This document shows positions 1 to 12,300 of a stretch of DNA of 27,580 nt, one piece after another. The stretch is from Echinostoma caproni (taxonomy: Eukaryota; Platyhelminthes; Trematoda; Plagiorchiida; Echinostomatidae): positions 1 through 27,580 of the forward strand of contig UZAN01042083.1 of NCBI GenBank assembly GCA_900618425.1. The letters run 5' to 3'. Position 1 is the first letter of the stretch. Each line of letters begins with the position of its first letter. Both the position numbers and the translations under genes were made by a program. The notes beneath the pieces were generated by a model that was given only the letters and a program-made list of their open reading frames with translations, was not told the origin of the DNA and did no database searches.

Positions 1-60
1 GTGAACGCAAGATGTTTCACCAAGATTCCTAGTTCCCAAGCTGTTCGCAAGGTATCCGTT
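1..60. repeat. Inverted repeat A, left copy
   Basis: These 60 bases are the exact reverse complement of 1816-1875. They begin at the window edge, so the repeat may extend further left. The segment abuts the left arm of the larger inverted repeat B at 58. No coding sense was found in it. Confidence 0.9.
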
Positions 61-550
61 GAAGGTTTAGTGAGACGGGGTACAATATCAACATTGTGAT
101 GTGTAAAGTGGCGCACCGACTAACACCACAAATATGAAATGGAGACTGACATAATTACCTTAGATTGGATGCTGGTTGCGATTGTTATTCCAGATTCCTG
201 ATTCGTTTGTGCTTCCACTTGCCAGTCGTTATGGGCTTATCCTGTGTTTGGGCAGGCCTAATAAAAAAACACGCAGTTCAGGGAAAACTGACCAACCTTT
301 ATTATAATCGCTTGCATGAAACAAAGAGTTTTAGATAGTCCCCATATACATTTTGAGAGTAAGGAAATTCACTGTACCTATCAATCTGTATAGTGGCAAT
401 CACTGAAACTGTCAGGTTTAGCACACCAAAATGAGTGTAGAAAATTGTGACGAAGAGGGAGATCATAAGCTTTTCTCGTCACCACTGTCATGATTGAACT
501 AACAGTCATAATTTAGAGACAGAGCAGTCTGAATAGATGATTCGTTTGAC
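58..550. repeat. Long inverted repeat B, left arm
   Basis: About 490 bases match the reverse complement of 4966-5459 with only scattered differences, for example one base change near 70 and a few around 380. The two arms enclose about 4.4 kb, including a decayed mariner-like transposase on the minus strand. Arms this long and this alike suggest the terminal inverted repeats of a DNA transposon or foldback element, or a recent inverted duplication. No open reading frame spans the arm. Confidence 0.9.
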
Positions 551-604
551 ATATTACTTGTCCAACAAATCTACGTGTGTAGATAGAGAGGAATGCACGG
601 AATA
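548..604. repeat. Inverted repeat C, left copy
   Basis: About 57 bases starting at the end of arm B match the reverse complement of 5778-5834 with three or four differences. It shares the trinucleotide GAC with the end of arm B. The right copy lies outside, not inside, the right arm of B, so the modules are not in simple mirror order. Confidence 0.85.
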
Positions 605-1815
605 CTCTAAGCGTACACTGATGCATTCCGTCTGTAAAGCAATAAGTAATCAGTTGAGATTATTCTCAACATATATCTTTGCCTTTTGGACTCAATTGCT
701 TTAACCACAATTTCGACACGGGTTGGTACCCAGAACAATTTCTGTTCTAGCTACCAAACTTTTTCAATGAGAGTGCCGTAGAATGAGCAGATTTATTCGA
801 AACCGCTTTTCAACGTTTTCAAATGGAAGTTTCTCCCACCCGCCGAACTTCTATTTCGGCTTTCGTCGATGATAGATTCAAGATAATTGTGCCCACGTAC
901 GCTATGTCCGTGTCATTGGCTCAGCGGTCAATATATATAGAGAATGAATATGTCTTTGTTGCATAAATGTCAGCGCAGCTTTATTGCAGCTGAAACTGTT
1001 TGAAGCAATGCTGGGACACATTGGATTGGTGACGAGATAACTTAAAGGTATACTCGAACATCTTGACTAAATACTCGGAAAACCTGATTCGTGAGAGTTG
1101 GAATGTTTTCCTAGTGTGTTGTGCTGATTTGATGAACTGAGGGTTGTACGCGAAGGTGAATTCCGAAAGATGCTCAGTGTAAATCGGCATTCAATTATTT
1201 CATCGGTAGAACACATTTCAGTAGCAGGGTGACAACAGATGAGTAGATCTCATTTGACACCATGCTGACCGAGTCCATTTGTCTGCATGAGCGACTTCGC
1301 GGACACAGTCAATCACTCCGGCAGATCTGAGGTATGGTCTGATTGCCCGATCTCCGACAAACGTGCTCATGACGCACGTTTGTGTTGTGGTGGGGACAAC
1401 TCGTAGCTCCATTCCTGTAATCACGGATGCCAGATGTTGTACTTGGATGAACAGTTGCGAACAAGACGGCCATTTTCTGGTTTCAAGGGAACTAACCCGC
1501 ATCAACTCGGAAGAAGGTAAAATGGATATTCGTGAATTCTGCTGTGCGTAGTGACGCAAGTGGCAGTGGCTGACGCAAATGAGCTTTCATCATTTCAGTG
1601 CACAGGTGACATAGTTTTAGGGCACGCAATTTACTAATTCACCCCAACTTTCTCACCGCAGCACAAGAGACAGCACGACACCAGAATACTGTTCAAGACA
1701 GTCGTGAATCCTGACGATAAAGTTAAACTACTGGTTTACACAAGAATAACGTTTGGATGAAACGATTGCCGGCGGTCGTAGAGAGAACTTAAATGCACAT
1801 AGTCATGAAAAGAAA
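605..1815. other. Unassigned DNA, no gene seen
   Basis: Only short open frames occur here, the longest about 113 codons on the minus strand at 1218-1559. None shows a family signature, low-complexity protein or retroelement motif. No RNA gene was recognised. Confidence 0.5.
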
Positions 1816-1875
1816 AACGGATACCTTGCGAACAGCTTGGGAACTAGGAATCTTGGTGAAACATCTTGCGTTCAC
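1816..1875. repeat. Inverted repeat A, right copy
   Basis: This is the exact reverse complement of bases 1-60. It lies inside the interval enclosed by the main arms B, so it is not the outer end of the same palindrome. Confidence 0.9.
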
Positions 1876-4020
1876 ATCTCAGTTACTTCGGGTGATTTCC
1901 AGAATGCTGTGCAAAAACGGTTTCCCCTTAATTGTTGGAATTCTCTGACTCTTACAGGTGTGTTGCCACAAAAAAACACATCTTTCGTATGGTTGTGTGT
2001 AGTATCTTTTGCCCTAGCAATGAGTGGTTGTACGAGTTTCAACAACGTCATCATGCGGGTCAACTAATACTGAACGACGAGGGCACAAAACGTGCCCCTG
2101 CGCTAAGCGAAGATAATGATCAGCGGCATAATTTTATCTACTACCAGACCCGCTTCCATTTTTGACTTCTGTTCCCAGAGGTGATCCATATAGCGACATT
2201 TAAAAATACAGAAAAAGATTAGCTAGTTTTCTTACATATATCACTGCTGGAGAGGAGCTCAAGTCAAATAATAGTAAGGAAAAGAACAATAATATTAATA
2301 ATAATAATAATCCCATATGAACTATCGGGAATATAGATGGGTGCTAACAGCTCGGTTTCGGGTTTAACTATGTTGTATGCTATTTCCCACACTTACCTCT
2401 CGGGAATGAACGACCACACGGAACGGAAATATTTGTTCCATCCTGGCAATGTCTGCTCCAACGCTGATTCACGGTCTAATACAAAGACCTTTCGCCAATG
2501 TTGACTGATGCAGTGATCCCCTGTACATCTCTCAGGTTACAGTTTCTTGGAAACGCATTATCACCTCGAACACAAAGCTCTGTCTGATTTTATCATAAGA
2601 TGATAAAGAAATATCTAACCGTTGCTGTGTGCAAAGCGTCACACGCGGAAAACGATGCGAACCACTGAATAGGTAACCGATTATTCGTCTCATATTCAAA
2701 CGCACATCGAGGTCAGGTGTAATAGGATCGCTTGTCTTTCAGTTAAGCGTTTGATGAAGAAATTTAAGCTCGATTCGAATGATGAAGATGAGAAGTGTTC
2801 TTGTAAGCACACACAAGGTAAATGGGCCACGTGAAGCAAATGAAAATGAAATCACACGGAGAGAAGTCGCTACTAAAAGGAGTAATCTGAAAGAGTTTGT
2901 GGTTAGCAGCAAAGAACTAGTCCAATGTTTGCTAGTTGTGTATTGCTGAAAATAGCTCAACAAGGTACTAAAAGATGTCACGGAATTTTTATCCCAACTG
3001 AAACAATGATAAGGTATTCTACCGGGGAAAAATAACATCATCCTTTTGGATTCCATTTATTGCAGCCACACGTTTTACAGATTGACACGAGAACACTATC
3101 ACGCAGATGTAAACCTGACAGTTCCATTTATGCCTGAACGGTGATGGTGTCTAGTTTGCAGCACTCACACTGGTTTTGTGGATTGTGGTTGAACATTTTC
3201 TGTATGGATTACAAGTGGTTATGTTTCATGTTTACGTTCCATCTTGAACAATGCTCATATATCTCGATTCACTACCCACATGTGTCACACTCCGTAGCAG
3301 TTACACATTGATGAAAATCCGGTAGCCTTGGACATGGTAAAATAGATGCACAGACACATAGATACGGTCATCTCATCCTTGACCTTGAACAATAACTCCC
3401 ATCCGACACTCTGTGATCGGATTGGATCATTTTCAGGGATTTGCGCAACTTAGAATCTCTCACTCCAAAACGAGACTGCCTGATCACTAGTTCGTAATGT
3501 TTGTCATGCTATGGCTCTCACTTGTTATCCACCCGTGTGATCACCATTCATTTGGGTTAGCTGGGTAAGCACCAGGTCCCTTGTTGCGGCTGAAACATCT
3601 GACCGATCAATAAATGAACACGATCGATCGACCCGGTTATTGTCCGGCCGACATAGGAGGAGAACATTTTATGAACACGATACTGTTTAAGAGTTGGTAG
3701 GGAATCAGACGAGAAGTATCAGTAGAGCAGCAATGCGCCAACCTGGGAAATTTGGATCGGCAAACGCTTAGGCGATGATGACACTGGCCAACGCTTGACT
3801 CGACTAAGATACAGGCACCATTTTTCCAAGGGAGTCCGGTACACGGATAATCACTAAACTTTGAAATTATCTTATGTAAGGACTGTAATATGCACTAATT
3901 TAGGCCCACGCAAAAGTACATCGTATTTTCCCAACTAGCTGTTTTCGCGTTGAACGATCTTGCTATGCCAGAGATACATCCACCGAGAGCACAATGGTTA
4001 TGGAAAAATACACAGCAATT
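1876..4020. other. Unassigned DNA inside the B arms
   Basis: I see no recognisable coding region. The longest frame is 105 codons on the minus strand at 2739-3056, with no motif. The only structured sequence is an AAT microsatellite at 2288-2311. If B is a DNA transposon, this is non-coding interior or later insertions. Confidence 0.45.
2288..2311. repeat. AAT microsatellite
   Basis: A short run of AAT units with one interruption. Confidence 0.8.
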
Positions 4021-4023
4021 TCA

Positions 4024-4745
4024 TTAAAGTTGTTCAATATTTGCCATCCTGTTGCTTGCATGGCAAGATACGGCAAGGATAGTTTTCTGACACTTTCGGA
4101 ATAGTAGCAATTCGAATACTTTCTCACTGCGCGAAGGTACTCTGTTTAGCTCCTCAATCGTTCTCGTTTTTCGGGAATAAACATTTCACTGTAGATATCC
4201 CCAAGGAAAGAAGTCCAAGGTAGACAGATCAGGTGATCCTTTTGTCCTCCTCGACCAATCTATCTGCAGTTTAATTCCCAATCGAGGAAACATGTGGCGA
4301 TGTACCGTCATGTTGGAACTAAACTGTAGTACCAGCTTCAGTTTGTCTTTCACCGGATGGCAGGTATCACGTTATCATGTAACAGTTGTTCGCATTAGGC
4401 ACCTTGAACAATGTACTAAGCAAAATTTTTCTTAATTTCCGCGTTTCCGTTAATGAAGTACTACCCGACAACCGTACCATGCATGATATCAGCCCCTACT
4501 AAAACCTTGAGATTATGAAGCGATTTTGAGCCAACGAAGTATCTTGCGTTTTCCACTGCCATACGAATAAATTTTTTCACATTTATCTTCCCAGGCCAGG
4601 GTGACTGGATCAAACTAAATTTCACTTCGCTCAACGGGACTAATCTCACAACAACAAACAAGCGTGTTTTGGCGACCACTGTAAGAAAATGACTATCAAA
4701 GGTAGAAAAAACATTGCAGTATCCGCAGAGTATTGCAAAAGGCAT
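4024..4745 (-). pseudogene. Decayed mariner-like (DDE) transposase
   Basis: Read on the minus strand in shifting frames, this stretch shows the order of motifs of a Tc1/mariner-superfamily transposase. There is an ENARYF/VGADIMHG block near 4480-4570, then FQHDG at 4304-4318, whose Asp corresponds to the second catalytic acid. About 31 codons later, after a frame change, comes SPDLSTLDFFPWGY around 4190-4235, whose LDFF Asp (4213-4215) corresponds to the third acid. It is followed by RTIEEL-like and IEQL-stop C-terminal blocks ending at 4024. Intact members bind element ends and catalyse cut-and-paste transposition in the nucleus. Several stops and frameshifts make this copy dead, and the N-terminal DNA-binding half is not recognisable. 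It lies just inside the right arm of inverted repeat B and may be the gene that arm once belonged to. The family is assigned from motif memory only. Confidence 0.6.
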
Positions 4746-4965
4746 CTGTGTAGAGCAAAAGATGGATTTGTAGCAAAAGCATAAATTGTCAGTTATCGTG
4801 GCTTGTCTCTCTTTTGGAAATCAACCATAGTCCTGTTTACATCGGCTATAATCTCCCGAAGTTCACCCGAATTTCGAGCAATAGCCACAATGACATAAGC
4901 TATATGATCGATTATGGTCCTAGTGGTCGAGTTGATTATCCGACATTGCATTAGATTGACTACCA

Positions 4966-5459
4966 GTCAAACGAATCATCTATTCAGACTGCTCTGTCTC
5001 TAAATTATGACTGTTAGTTCAATCATGACAGTGGTGACGAGAAAAGCTTATGATCTCCCTCTTCGTCACAATTTTCTACACTCATTTTGGTGTGCTAAAC
5101 CTGACAGTTTCAGTGATTGCCACTATACAGATTGATAGGTACAGTGAATTTCCTTACTCTCAAAATGTATATGGGGACTATCTAAAACTCTTTGTTTCAT
5201 GCAAGCGATTATAATAAAGGTTGGTCAGTTTTCCCTGAACTGCGTGTTTTTTTATTAGGCCTGCCCAAACACAGGATAAGCCCATAACGACTGGCAAGTG
5301 GAAGCACAAACGAATCAGGAATCTGGAATAACAATCGCAACCAGCATCCAATCTAAGGTAATTATGTCAGTCTCCATTTCATATTTGTGGTGTTAGTCGG
5401 TGCGCCACTTTACACATCACAATGTTGATATTGTACCCCGTCTCAATAAACCTTCAACC
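4966..5459. repeat. Long inverted repeat B, right arm
   Basis: This is the reverse complement of 58-550. The match starts at GTCAAACG and runs to the end of the AAACCTTCAAC block. The flanks differ on both sides, so the boundaries are sharp. Confidence 0.9.
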
Positions 5460-5777
5460 GTGGCTTCAATCACATGCGTGATTCTTTTCTACCATAGCAT
5501 CGTATTCGGGTCGCTTTATCGGTTGCTGAACGACTACACCCCTCTTCCCAAATTTGCGTGTTAATTCGCGTGACGGAAATAGCATAACATACAATCTTCA
5601 GCTATATTTATTCACCGTTCGTTCTTTCCATATGTGCACAAGAAAAAGCATGAAACGAACCATAGTAGCTATCCCACCTTCCAACCATCGTAATAAAACA
5701 TGCAATTAACACATTCAACAAAGTTTCATTATTTTTTCAATGTTTCTGTCAATATGCCAGTCTGTGTAAGCATGGAT

Positions 5778-5834
5778 TATTCCGTGCATTCCTCTCTATC
5801 TACATACGTAGATTTGTCGGACAAGTAATATGTC
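5778..5834. repeat. Inverted repeat C, right copy
   Basis: This is the reverse complement of 548-604 with a few differences. About 320 bp of unrelated DNA separates it from the right B arm. Confidence 0.85.
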
Positions 5835-6221
5835 GCTGGCACTCCATGTACACACTTCCCATCACAATTACAGCATATTCTTCCCGTCATCCGTTCGCCG
5901 GCACATTCATTTATGCAAACCAATTTTTCCGTTTATCACGGTGGCTGTTTGCTTCCTATTTGCGACTACTTACTCCCTCTTGATTTGGACTATTCGAGCT
6001 CTTATTCTCGCGCTTTCGATGCGATAAAACATCATTCTGTTCAGTGTCTATCAATTGTGTTCACCTCACATCTCATTGTTTCTATTTAATCGTTTCCTTT
6101 TAACAGCGTGCTAAAGACTGCTAAAAATGGTGAGATACATGCTTTCAAATCTCAAATACCATGTGATGCCGGGGAGTCACGACAATACATCAGAAATGGT
6201 CGATTCCATGCAGCACATTTG
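5835..6221 (+). other. 5' flank of the CUB gene
   Basis: This stretch lies between the repeat block and the TATA box. No recognisable coding sequence was found; the small frames are not conserved-looking. It probably contains the upstream promoter, but I can name no factor site. Confidence 0.4.
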
Positions 6222-6229
6222 TATAAATA
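6222..6229 (+). promoter_or_regulatory. TATA box of the CUB gene
   Basis: TATAAATA lies 46 bases upstream of the ATG at 6275. A start site about 25-30 bases downstream would fall near 6250-6258 and leave a 5' leader of only about 20 bases. The spacing supports both the promoter and the choice of first exon. Confidence 0.65.
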
Positions 6230-6274
6230 CCTCCACTGTACAACAGTGTGTAGAACTTAAAAAAGCGAATTGGG

Positions 6275-6332
6275 ATGAGAATCCTGGTAACAATCATTGT
6301 GCTTCAAGCAGCATGGTGTGTGAGAAGCAAAG
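6275..6332 (+). CDS. CUB gene exon 1: signal peptide
   Basis: The ATG at 6275 opens MRILVTIIVLQAAWCVRSK, a short positive start and a hydrophobic core typical of a signal peptide, probably cleaved near residues 15-20. The donor is AAAG|GTGAGA, phase 1. It was chosen because the TATA box is correctly placed, the peptide is right for a secreted CUB protein, and its phase joins exon 2 to give Gly20. It is too short to appear as a long open frame. Confidence 0.85.
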
Positions 6333-9300
6333 GTGAGATAGTTCAAGAATAAATAAAAATATTGATCACAAACAAATTTATCGCGACGACAAAAGCACTG
6401 TGGAATCATTACATCATTACGATAGAATTATGACGCATGAGAGAATTTAAAATGCCGTAATCAATGAATATTATAAGTAAAGTGGTGAATGCAAAACCCA
6501 AACTAAAAAAAAATCACTGAGCACCCTGTCTTTCATATACAGGTTCGCAAGCAAAACATGCGGGCTGTGGGGATCTTGAACTTCAAGTATCCTCATTGAA
6601 AAACGGTTGGACTGTCCCGATACCAGAAAATCAATTTACCGACGCTGCCACATGCGACTATGTGTTGACTGCCACAGAAGGGAAGACGATAAAACTGGAG
6701 TTTACAGAGTTCAAAGTGAGTCCGATTTCGCAAGTTTATCGAAAATCAATGTACCTATATCTATGAACTAGCGCCCAGCTTTATTCCAACAAGTGCTACA
6801 CTTTGTGCAATGCATCCGAACGTCTGAATATTGTATCTATTTTGCAGACGCAAGGGAACACCAACGGTTTTAAAACACAATCCTTTGCAATTTGTCGAAA
6901 TCTAAGTATTTCTTGCTCTCGTCGTTTTATCATATGGCATCAGGTTGGAGAACAGTCGTCAGATTGTCGGGACGATTATGTACAAGTTGGCAACAGCGCG
7001 GAGTTCGTCAATGACAACTACAAGAAATGCGGACCGTCTGTGAGTGAGCAGCCACCTGTCTCGAAATCGAACAAATTGTATGTGAAACTTGTCGCGGGGC
7101 AAACGAATGCTGCAAAGATCAAATTCGTAGCTACCGTGTCAGAGGGTGAGTCGGACATTTTCTGCTTGCCTTTGTTTCTTGGTTGGTTGGTGACTGCTTC
7201 TCTCAGCCATTCGTTTCAAGACATTCGAAAAGGATGTCGCTAATACTTCTTCCGATTTGACGAGTTTCACCTTCGATTGTCTCATTCTCCTAATCAATAA
7301 TTTATTTCAAAAATGTGTGATTTTGTACTAATCAATTTCACACTTTCATGCGTAAGGTGCCTAAGAACACAAGCTATCCACTCCGTCCCTAACTATATTT
7401 TTGCCAGTCCTACTCTACATCCAATTACCATTATGGCCGCTTACACTCGCGCATAAACACTGATCGCAATTAAAATTTGGTCTATATGGGCTCGTATTCT
7501 ATTTGACAAGATGATCTGAAACAATTTAATTTTAAACCTCACAAGATGATATTTTGCCTAAGTTTTGTCACCGTTGTAGAAGATCTTTCAATTTGATTTT
7601 GGTAGATATAATACGTAGATTGGACAGAGCAGGGAACTTCAATTCTGCTCAAAACCTCCAGTGGCTCCTGGTAAGCGACCCTACTTCACGACACTAATAT
7701 GTAAATAACTGCAATCGTTGATTCCCAATAAACCTCGCGGGTAAGATGGATTGAGAAATACTGCGTTAAAGTAATATGCTCATACCCTGTCACATATTCT
7801 TGCGAACATAAATAAATGATGAACTTTCCAGCGCTCAACATATGATTGCTGCAGCACAGCTAGCTACACACGACTTCCTAATAAATACTGCCTAGTGCAA
7901 TTTTATTCTGTCAACGCTTAGTGAAAAATGTGAAATGAAATGTGTAAGAGTCGGTTTCTCGACTGCAGTGGAGCATTTGAAAGCGTTCATAGAGGTCAGC
8001 TTCTTTGAATTCTCGCAGAACATGGAGTGCATCCATCCATCTACCATCCATCTACCACTGCCCTCCTAAATAACTGCTTTTTCGTCCGAAAACAATTTAC
8101 ACGCTTCTGTGGCAGTGCCTTCAGCCTTCCATGCGGAATCAGAAATTCCACAAGGAGACCATTTTGCCTCCTTTCTTTGGTACCACTTAAGTACCATCTG
8201 TGCCTAGTTGCAATGACTCTGTGCTGATCAAGTATGCTGACGAAGTCATCATGAGGTCAACCTAAACAACAACTCTATCCCACCCCGTACCTGTGGACTC
8301 GGTATCTCATCACTTAACCAGTGGTCTGCTGCACACATACCTTCTATAAACCCACCTATTTGTGCTGATGTTTTGTTTTCCTTCCGTGTGTATAAATCGT
8401 GCTCCGATTATCTTTAGACGTGCGAATCACTATCCACTAATGAAACACCCTTAATCTGGGAACATCACTCAGGTACTTCAGTGTTATCCTTAACCATTCC
8501 CGCCCTCACTTTATCTGAGCACATCAATACGGTTTTTTCAAAGGTCTAAATGTTTTCGTTTTACCCTACGCCTGAGGCACCTTGTCACTCCCTCTGTTCT
8601 GATAAAACAGTTCGTACATATCTGCATTTTACCACAATGGCTCTATGCCTTTTAAGTGATTTTTCCTGTTTTATTAAAAAAGACGTATGTATGATATCCA
8701 GATCACTTAGTTATTTATCCATGTGTTGCGGTTTGCCCAGAAATCACACCTGCCATCTTATTGCCTCCTGGCTCACCTATATCTCCAATAAGCTGTCACA
8801 TCAAATACTGTCAGATCCCGTGTCTCCCTCGTAACCACGTTGTATCTAAATGTATTTCAATCTCCTCTACTCACTCGAAGTACATACCTTTTCAATCTCA
8901 TACAAGAGCACACCACTCGTCCGTGGTTAATTATCAAGCCCGCTTTTATGCCCACCCGGATCTTATTTCCCGTGATTTGTGCACAACTTTTATTTAACTT
9001 CGTAGTCGTAGTGTATTGTGATATGTTGAAGTTTTAGTGAGTTATATACAAGCTTTTAGCCAAAAAGTGGCAAAAGAGGAAAAACGTAGAACATCAAGCG
9101 TGCAAAAATGTGGATTTTATACCAAATGCCTCTGAAAGGTCAGACCGAGTACTCTCCTTGTCGATTAATGTCCAGAGCAGATTGAGTATCAGGGATTTTC
9201 TGTAGCAGATACCGGGATGAGATGAGAATGTATTTGAAACAAGTGGACGGTTGAAATTTGCATGCCCTGAGGTCACGGTGCAAAGGATAGGTGGAATCGG

Positions 9301-12300
9301 ATTGAATCTTGTGAGCAAATTCCAAGCACTCATCAAAAGGAACCTCACTGATATGATTTATCAGGAGAGATACCGGAACTTGGGAAACACGGCTGTTTAT
9401 TTAGAGGCTATGCCTCAGCATCTCGAAGTCAGCCTTCTACAAAAAGAGGAGATCACATGGAAGTATTAAATGGATATAGAGAGAACACATCGTTGAACAA
9501 AAGCTCCCGTTACCGACACGTCCGAATAGAAGTGACAAACTTTGCTTGGCTGAATAGAGAGAATTTAAAGTTTTCGAGCAACCTTTTGGGTACGTCAAGA
9601 CCATCGAAGATTATTTTAACGTGTGACGCTTAAGTACTTCACATGGTTGACCCTGCTCATCGGCTATCCGTGAATCTGTACATTGTCGGCGGGAGATGAG
9701 GGAACGATACTAAGTAGGAATACTTTCAAAGTACTTTTCGCGATTGAGATTGGATAAAGTGTAATACGTAACGAGATGGGATGAATTAGTGCTAAATGCT
9801 GTCAGTTCTTTTCGGTCAAATAAGGAAAGAGAATTGGTGAAATCATCGGTATGATTAAAATGTCGTAGAAGGGTAGTAATAGGTAAAGCTTCGATTTAAG
9901 TATCAAAGAGAGAGAGAGAATATTGTGATAGCACCTAAAGTACATCCGAACTATTGAATGAAGCCATTGACTGCTTTTTTCACAATTTAAAATGCTGATA
10001 TCTTTGCGAAAAGTAAACGCGAGGCCATCTGTGAAGAGAAATGGGACGAACAAACGATTTTAGCAAGTAGAGCAAAAGAGAAGGGGCCACCGAGTCAATA
10101 GCGGAAGAACAATCAAGAGATGAACAGTGCACATATTTGGCTTTCGCGTTTAGGGATTTGCAGATGAAGTGAACTAGGGAAGAAAGGGCATCCGGTGTAG
10201 AGTGGTTATGCTTGTATGCAAACTGATAAAAGACATCGGGAATGGTCGGGATAGCTGTAGGCGATGTAGAATCGAGCGCTCCATCAATTTAACAACAGAG
10301 CAATAGGCCTCACACGTTTCGCAATTGGAGTCGTCTGTTTCGTTTCTTCGGGGGTGGGTGTAATTCTCACCAGACGCCAGCACTCCGGGACGCTTTGGCA
10401 TTCCGTTGTGGGATTAGCTGTGTGCAAGAATGTGAGACAAAGGCTCAGCACCGTGTTCAAGGTGTTGATATTCTACCATGTTTACGGAAAAAAAGTTATC
10501 ACAGAACAGCAAACGTCAAAAACACACGGTTTGACATGTCTGTCGGAAAGGTCATATTGGACTACCACGTTGTCTAGAGGAAACAGTCGGCAACTACTTT
10601 GGGAAGGAACAATTTTGTCCGGAAAAAGGTCTCACTGGTGGAACACGATGTGTTTAGGTTGCGTAAAGGAAAATTTTCCTGGGTGTGAGTGAATCATGTC
10701 TGACCAGGATCAGGTTATGATCACTGGTACCTGAGGTGGAAAAACGTTCGGTAGAAGATTTGTCATCGTGATTAGGTGATCCAGAAGTGAGCACCCTCTT
10801 GTGGATTTCTATAATAAGTTCACCGAGATTTAAGCAGAGTACAGGATGTGTGCTTCAAGCCACTGACAATCAAATGTAAATGTCTGTAAGATGTGGGGTG
10901 ATAACCGGTAGGAAATGATAACCTACCATGGGGATATGAAGAAAGTGGGGAAATGTGAGTGACAGACGACGGTCAAGTAATCCATGTTTTTTTTGAATAT
11001 TTGAAAATTACTTTGGACCTGCCACATATCTTGGAGTTGATGTAGATAATCATGTAGGTAATCATAGCGTTTATCAGTTCCTGTCTGCACCGTTGTCTGT
11101 CCTGTCTGAAGCAGACGAAAGCATGCGGTTTAGCCACGAAGGCATCCACATAATCACTGGGTCATGACTGCAGTGGAAAAAAGACAAACGAAGTGCGAGA
11201 TAAATGTGGAAGCTCCCGGGACAAATAAAAATGATTGTTACTAACAATTGCAGGTACAGTCCTCTCATTGCAACGAAGGACTGTTTAACAACCGGCACGA
11301 GTGCGTTCTCCGCGATTTTAGTATTTCTGTGCTTCACTAGTGACTGGCACTCCAAACAACGTAGCATCACAGCATGCTTAAATTTCAACATGAATACCTT
11401 TATCTATATGGGAAAGTGCAAAAATCGAGTAATTCGGTCAGTAAATTCCAGAATGCAACGATAGGGACAAATTTGAACCCAGCAGTTCAAAAGGTGCGTG
11501 ACTAGTTTATCGTGTAATGACTCATCACTCGGTGTCCTCTGTTGGGTATTTGACAGTTGAATATGCACTCAGGTTGTGATAAAAATAACTCAACTTGTCT
11601 GGATTAACCAGGTTAATCCTAGTGTTTAATTGGACATTTGATGTATATCATTTAGTCGCGGCGGAAACTGGTCGAGATGCGAATTGTGGGGATCCGGAAT
11701 TCGATGTCTCCACGTTGAAGAACGGTTGGACTGTCCCGATAACAAACAAACCATTCACCGGTGCTGCCACATGCGACTACGTGCTTACTGCTGCAGAAGG
11801 AAAACAGGTGAAACTCGAGTTTACAGAGTTCAAAGTGAGTCCAATTTCATAAATACATCACATCTCATAATCTATCGGTATACATGATTACTCTCATCCA
11901 GTTGTATTCACTGATATACCCCACGACATTGCTGAAACCCCTAGATTTTACCGAATTTTCTACTCACTCTTTTTATACGATAGAATGCATCTGAATTGTG
12001 TTCGATTCCGTGACGTTCGTATGTCTATTCTGTTTTGTCTTCTGACACGTCATACAATTTTTTCCAACCTAACATAGCTTTGTCAAATCGGACTCTAATC
12101 TTTTACTTAGTATCTCGTCAAGCATTGAGCTGTCATTCATTTCATCTTTTTAGATCGCAATAAGTTTCTCATTTGTCAAATGAAAGGTAGTTACTTCAAA
12201 TATTATTATTACTATTTGTTGGAAACGAATTCATTTCTCGTCTGACCAGGTTGGACCGGAGACGGAAACGTGTACTGAAGATTATGTACAAGTTGGTAAT

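Noticed and set aside
2739..3056. 105-codon minus-strand frame
   Set aside because: No motif, no signal peptide, no homologue that I recognise, and composition like the surrounding non-coding DNA.
6127..6336. 69-codon frame over the CUB promoter
   Set aside because: It is in a different frame from exon 1 and overlaps the TATA box. The signal-peptide frame with correct phase is the real one.
6803..7243. 146-codon frame reading through exon 3 as a single-exon gene
   Set aside because: It starts inside intron 2 and runs through the exon-3 donor. Only 6944-7145 matches the repeated exon family.
11595..11655. Possible alternative N-terminus running into exon 4
   Set aside because: The frame starts at TTG, not ATG, has no TATA box, and a clean acceptor with the right phase lies at 11655.
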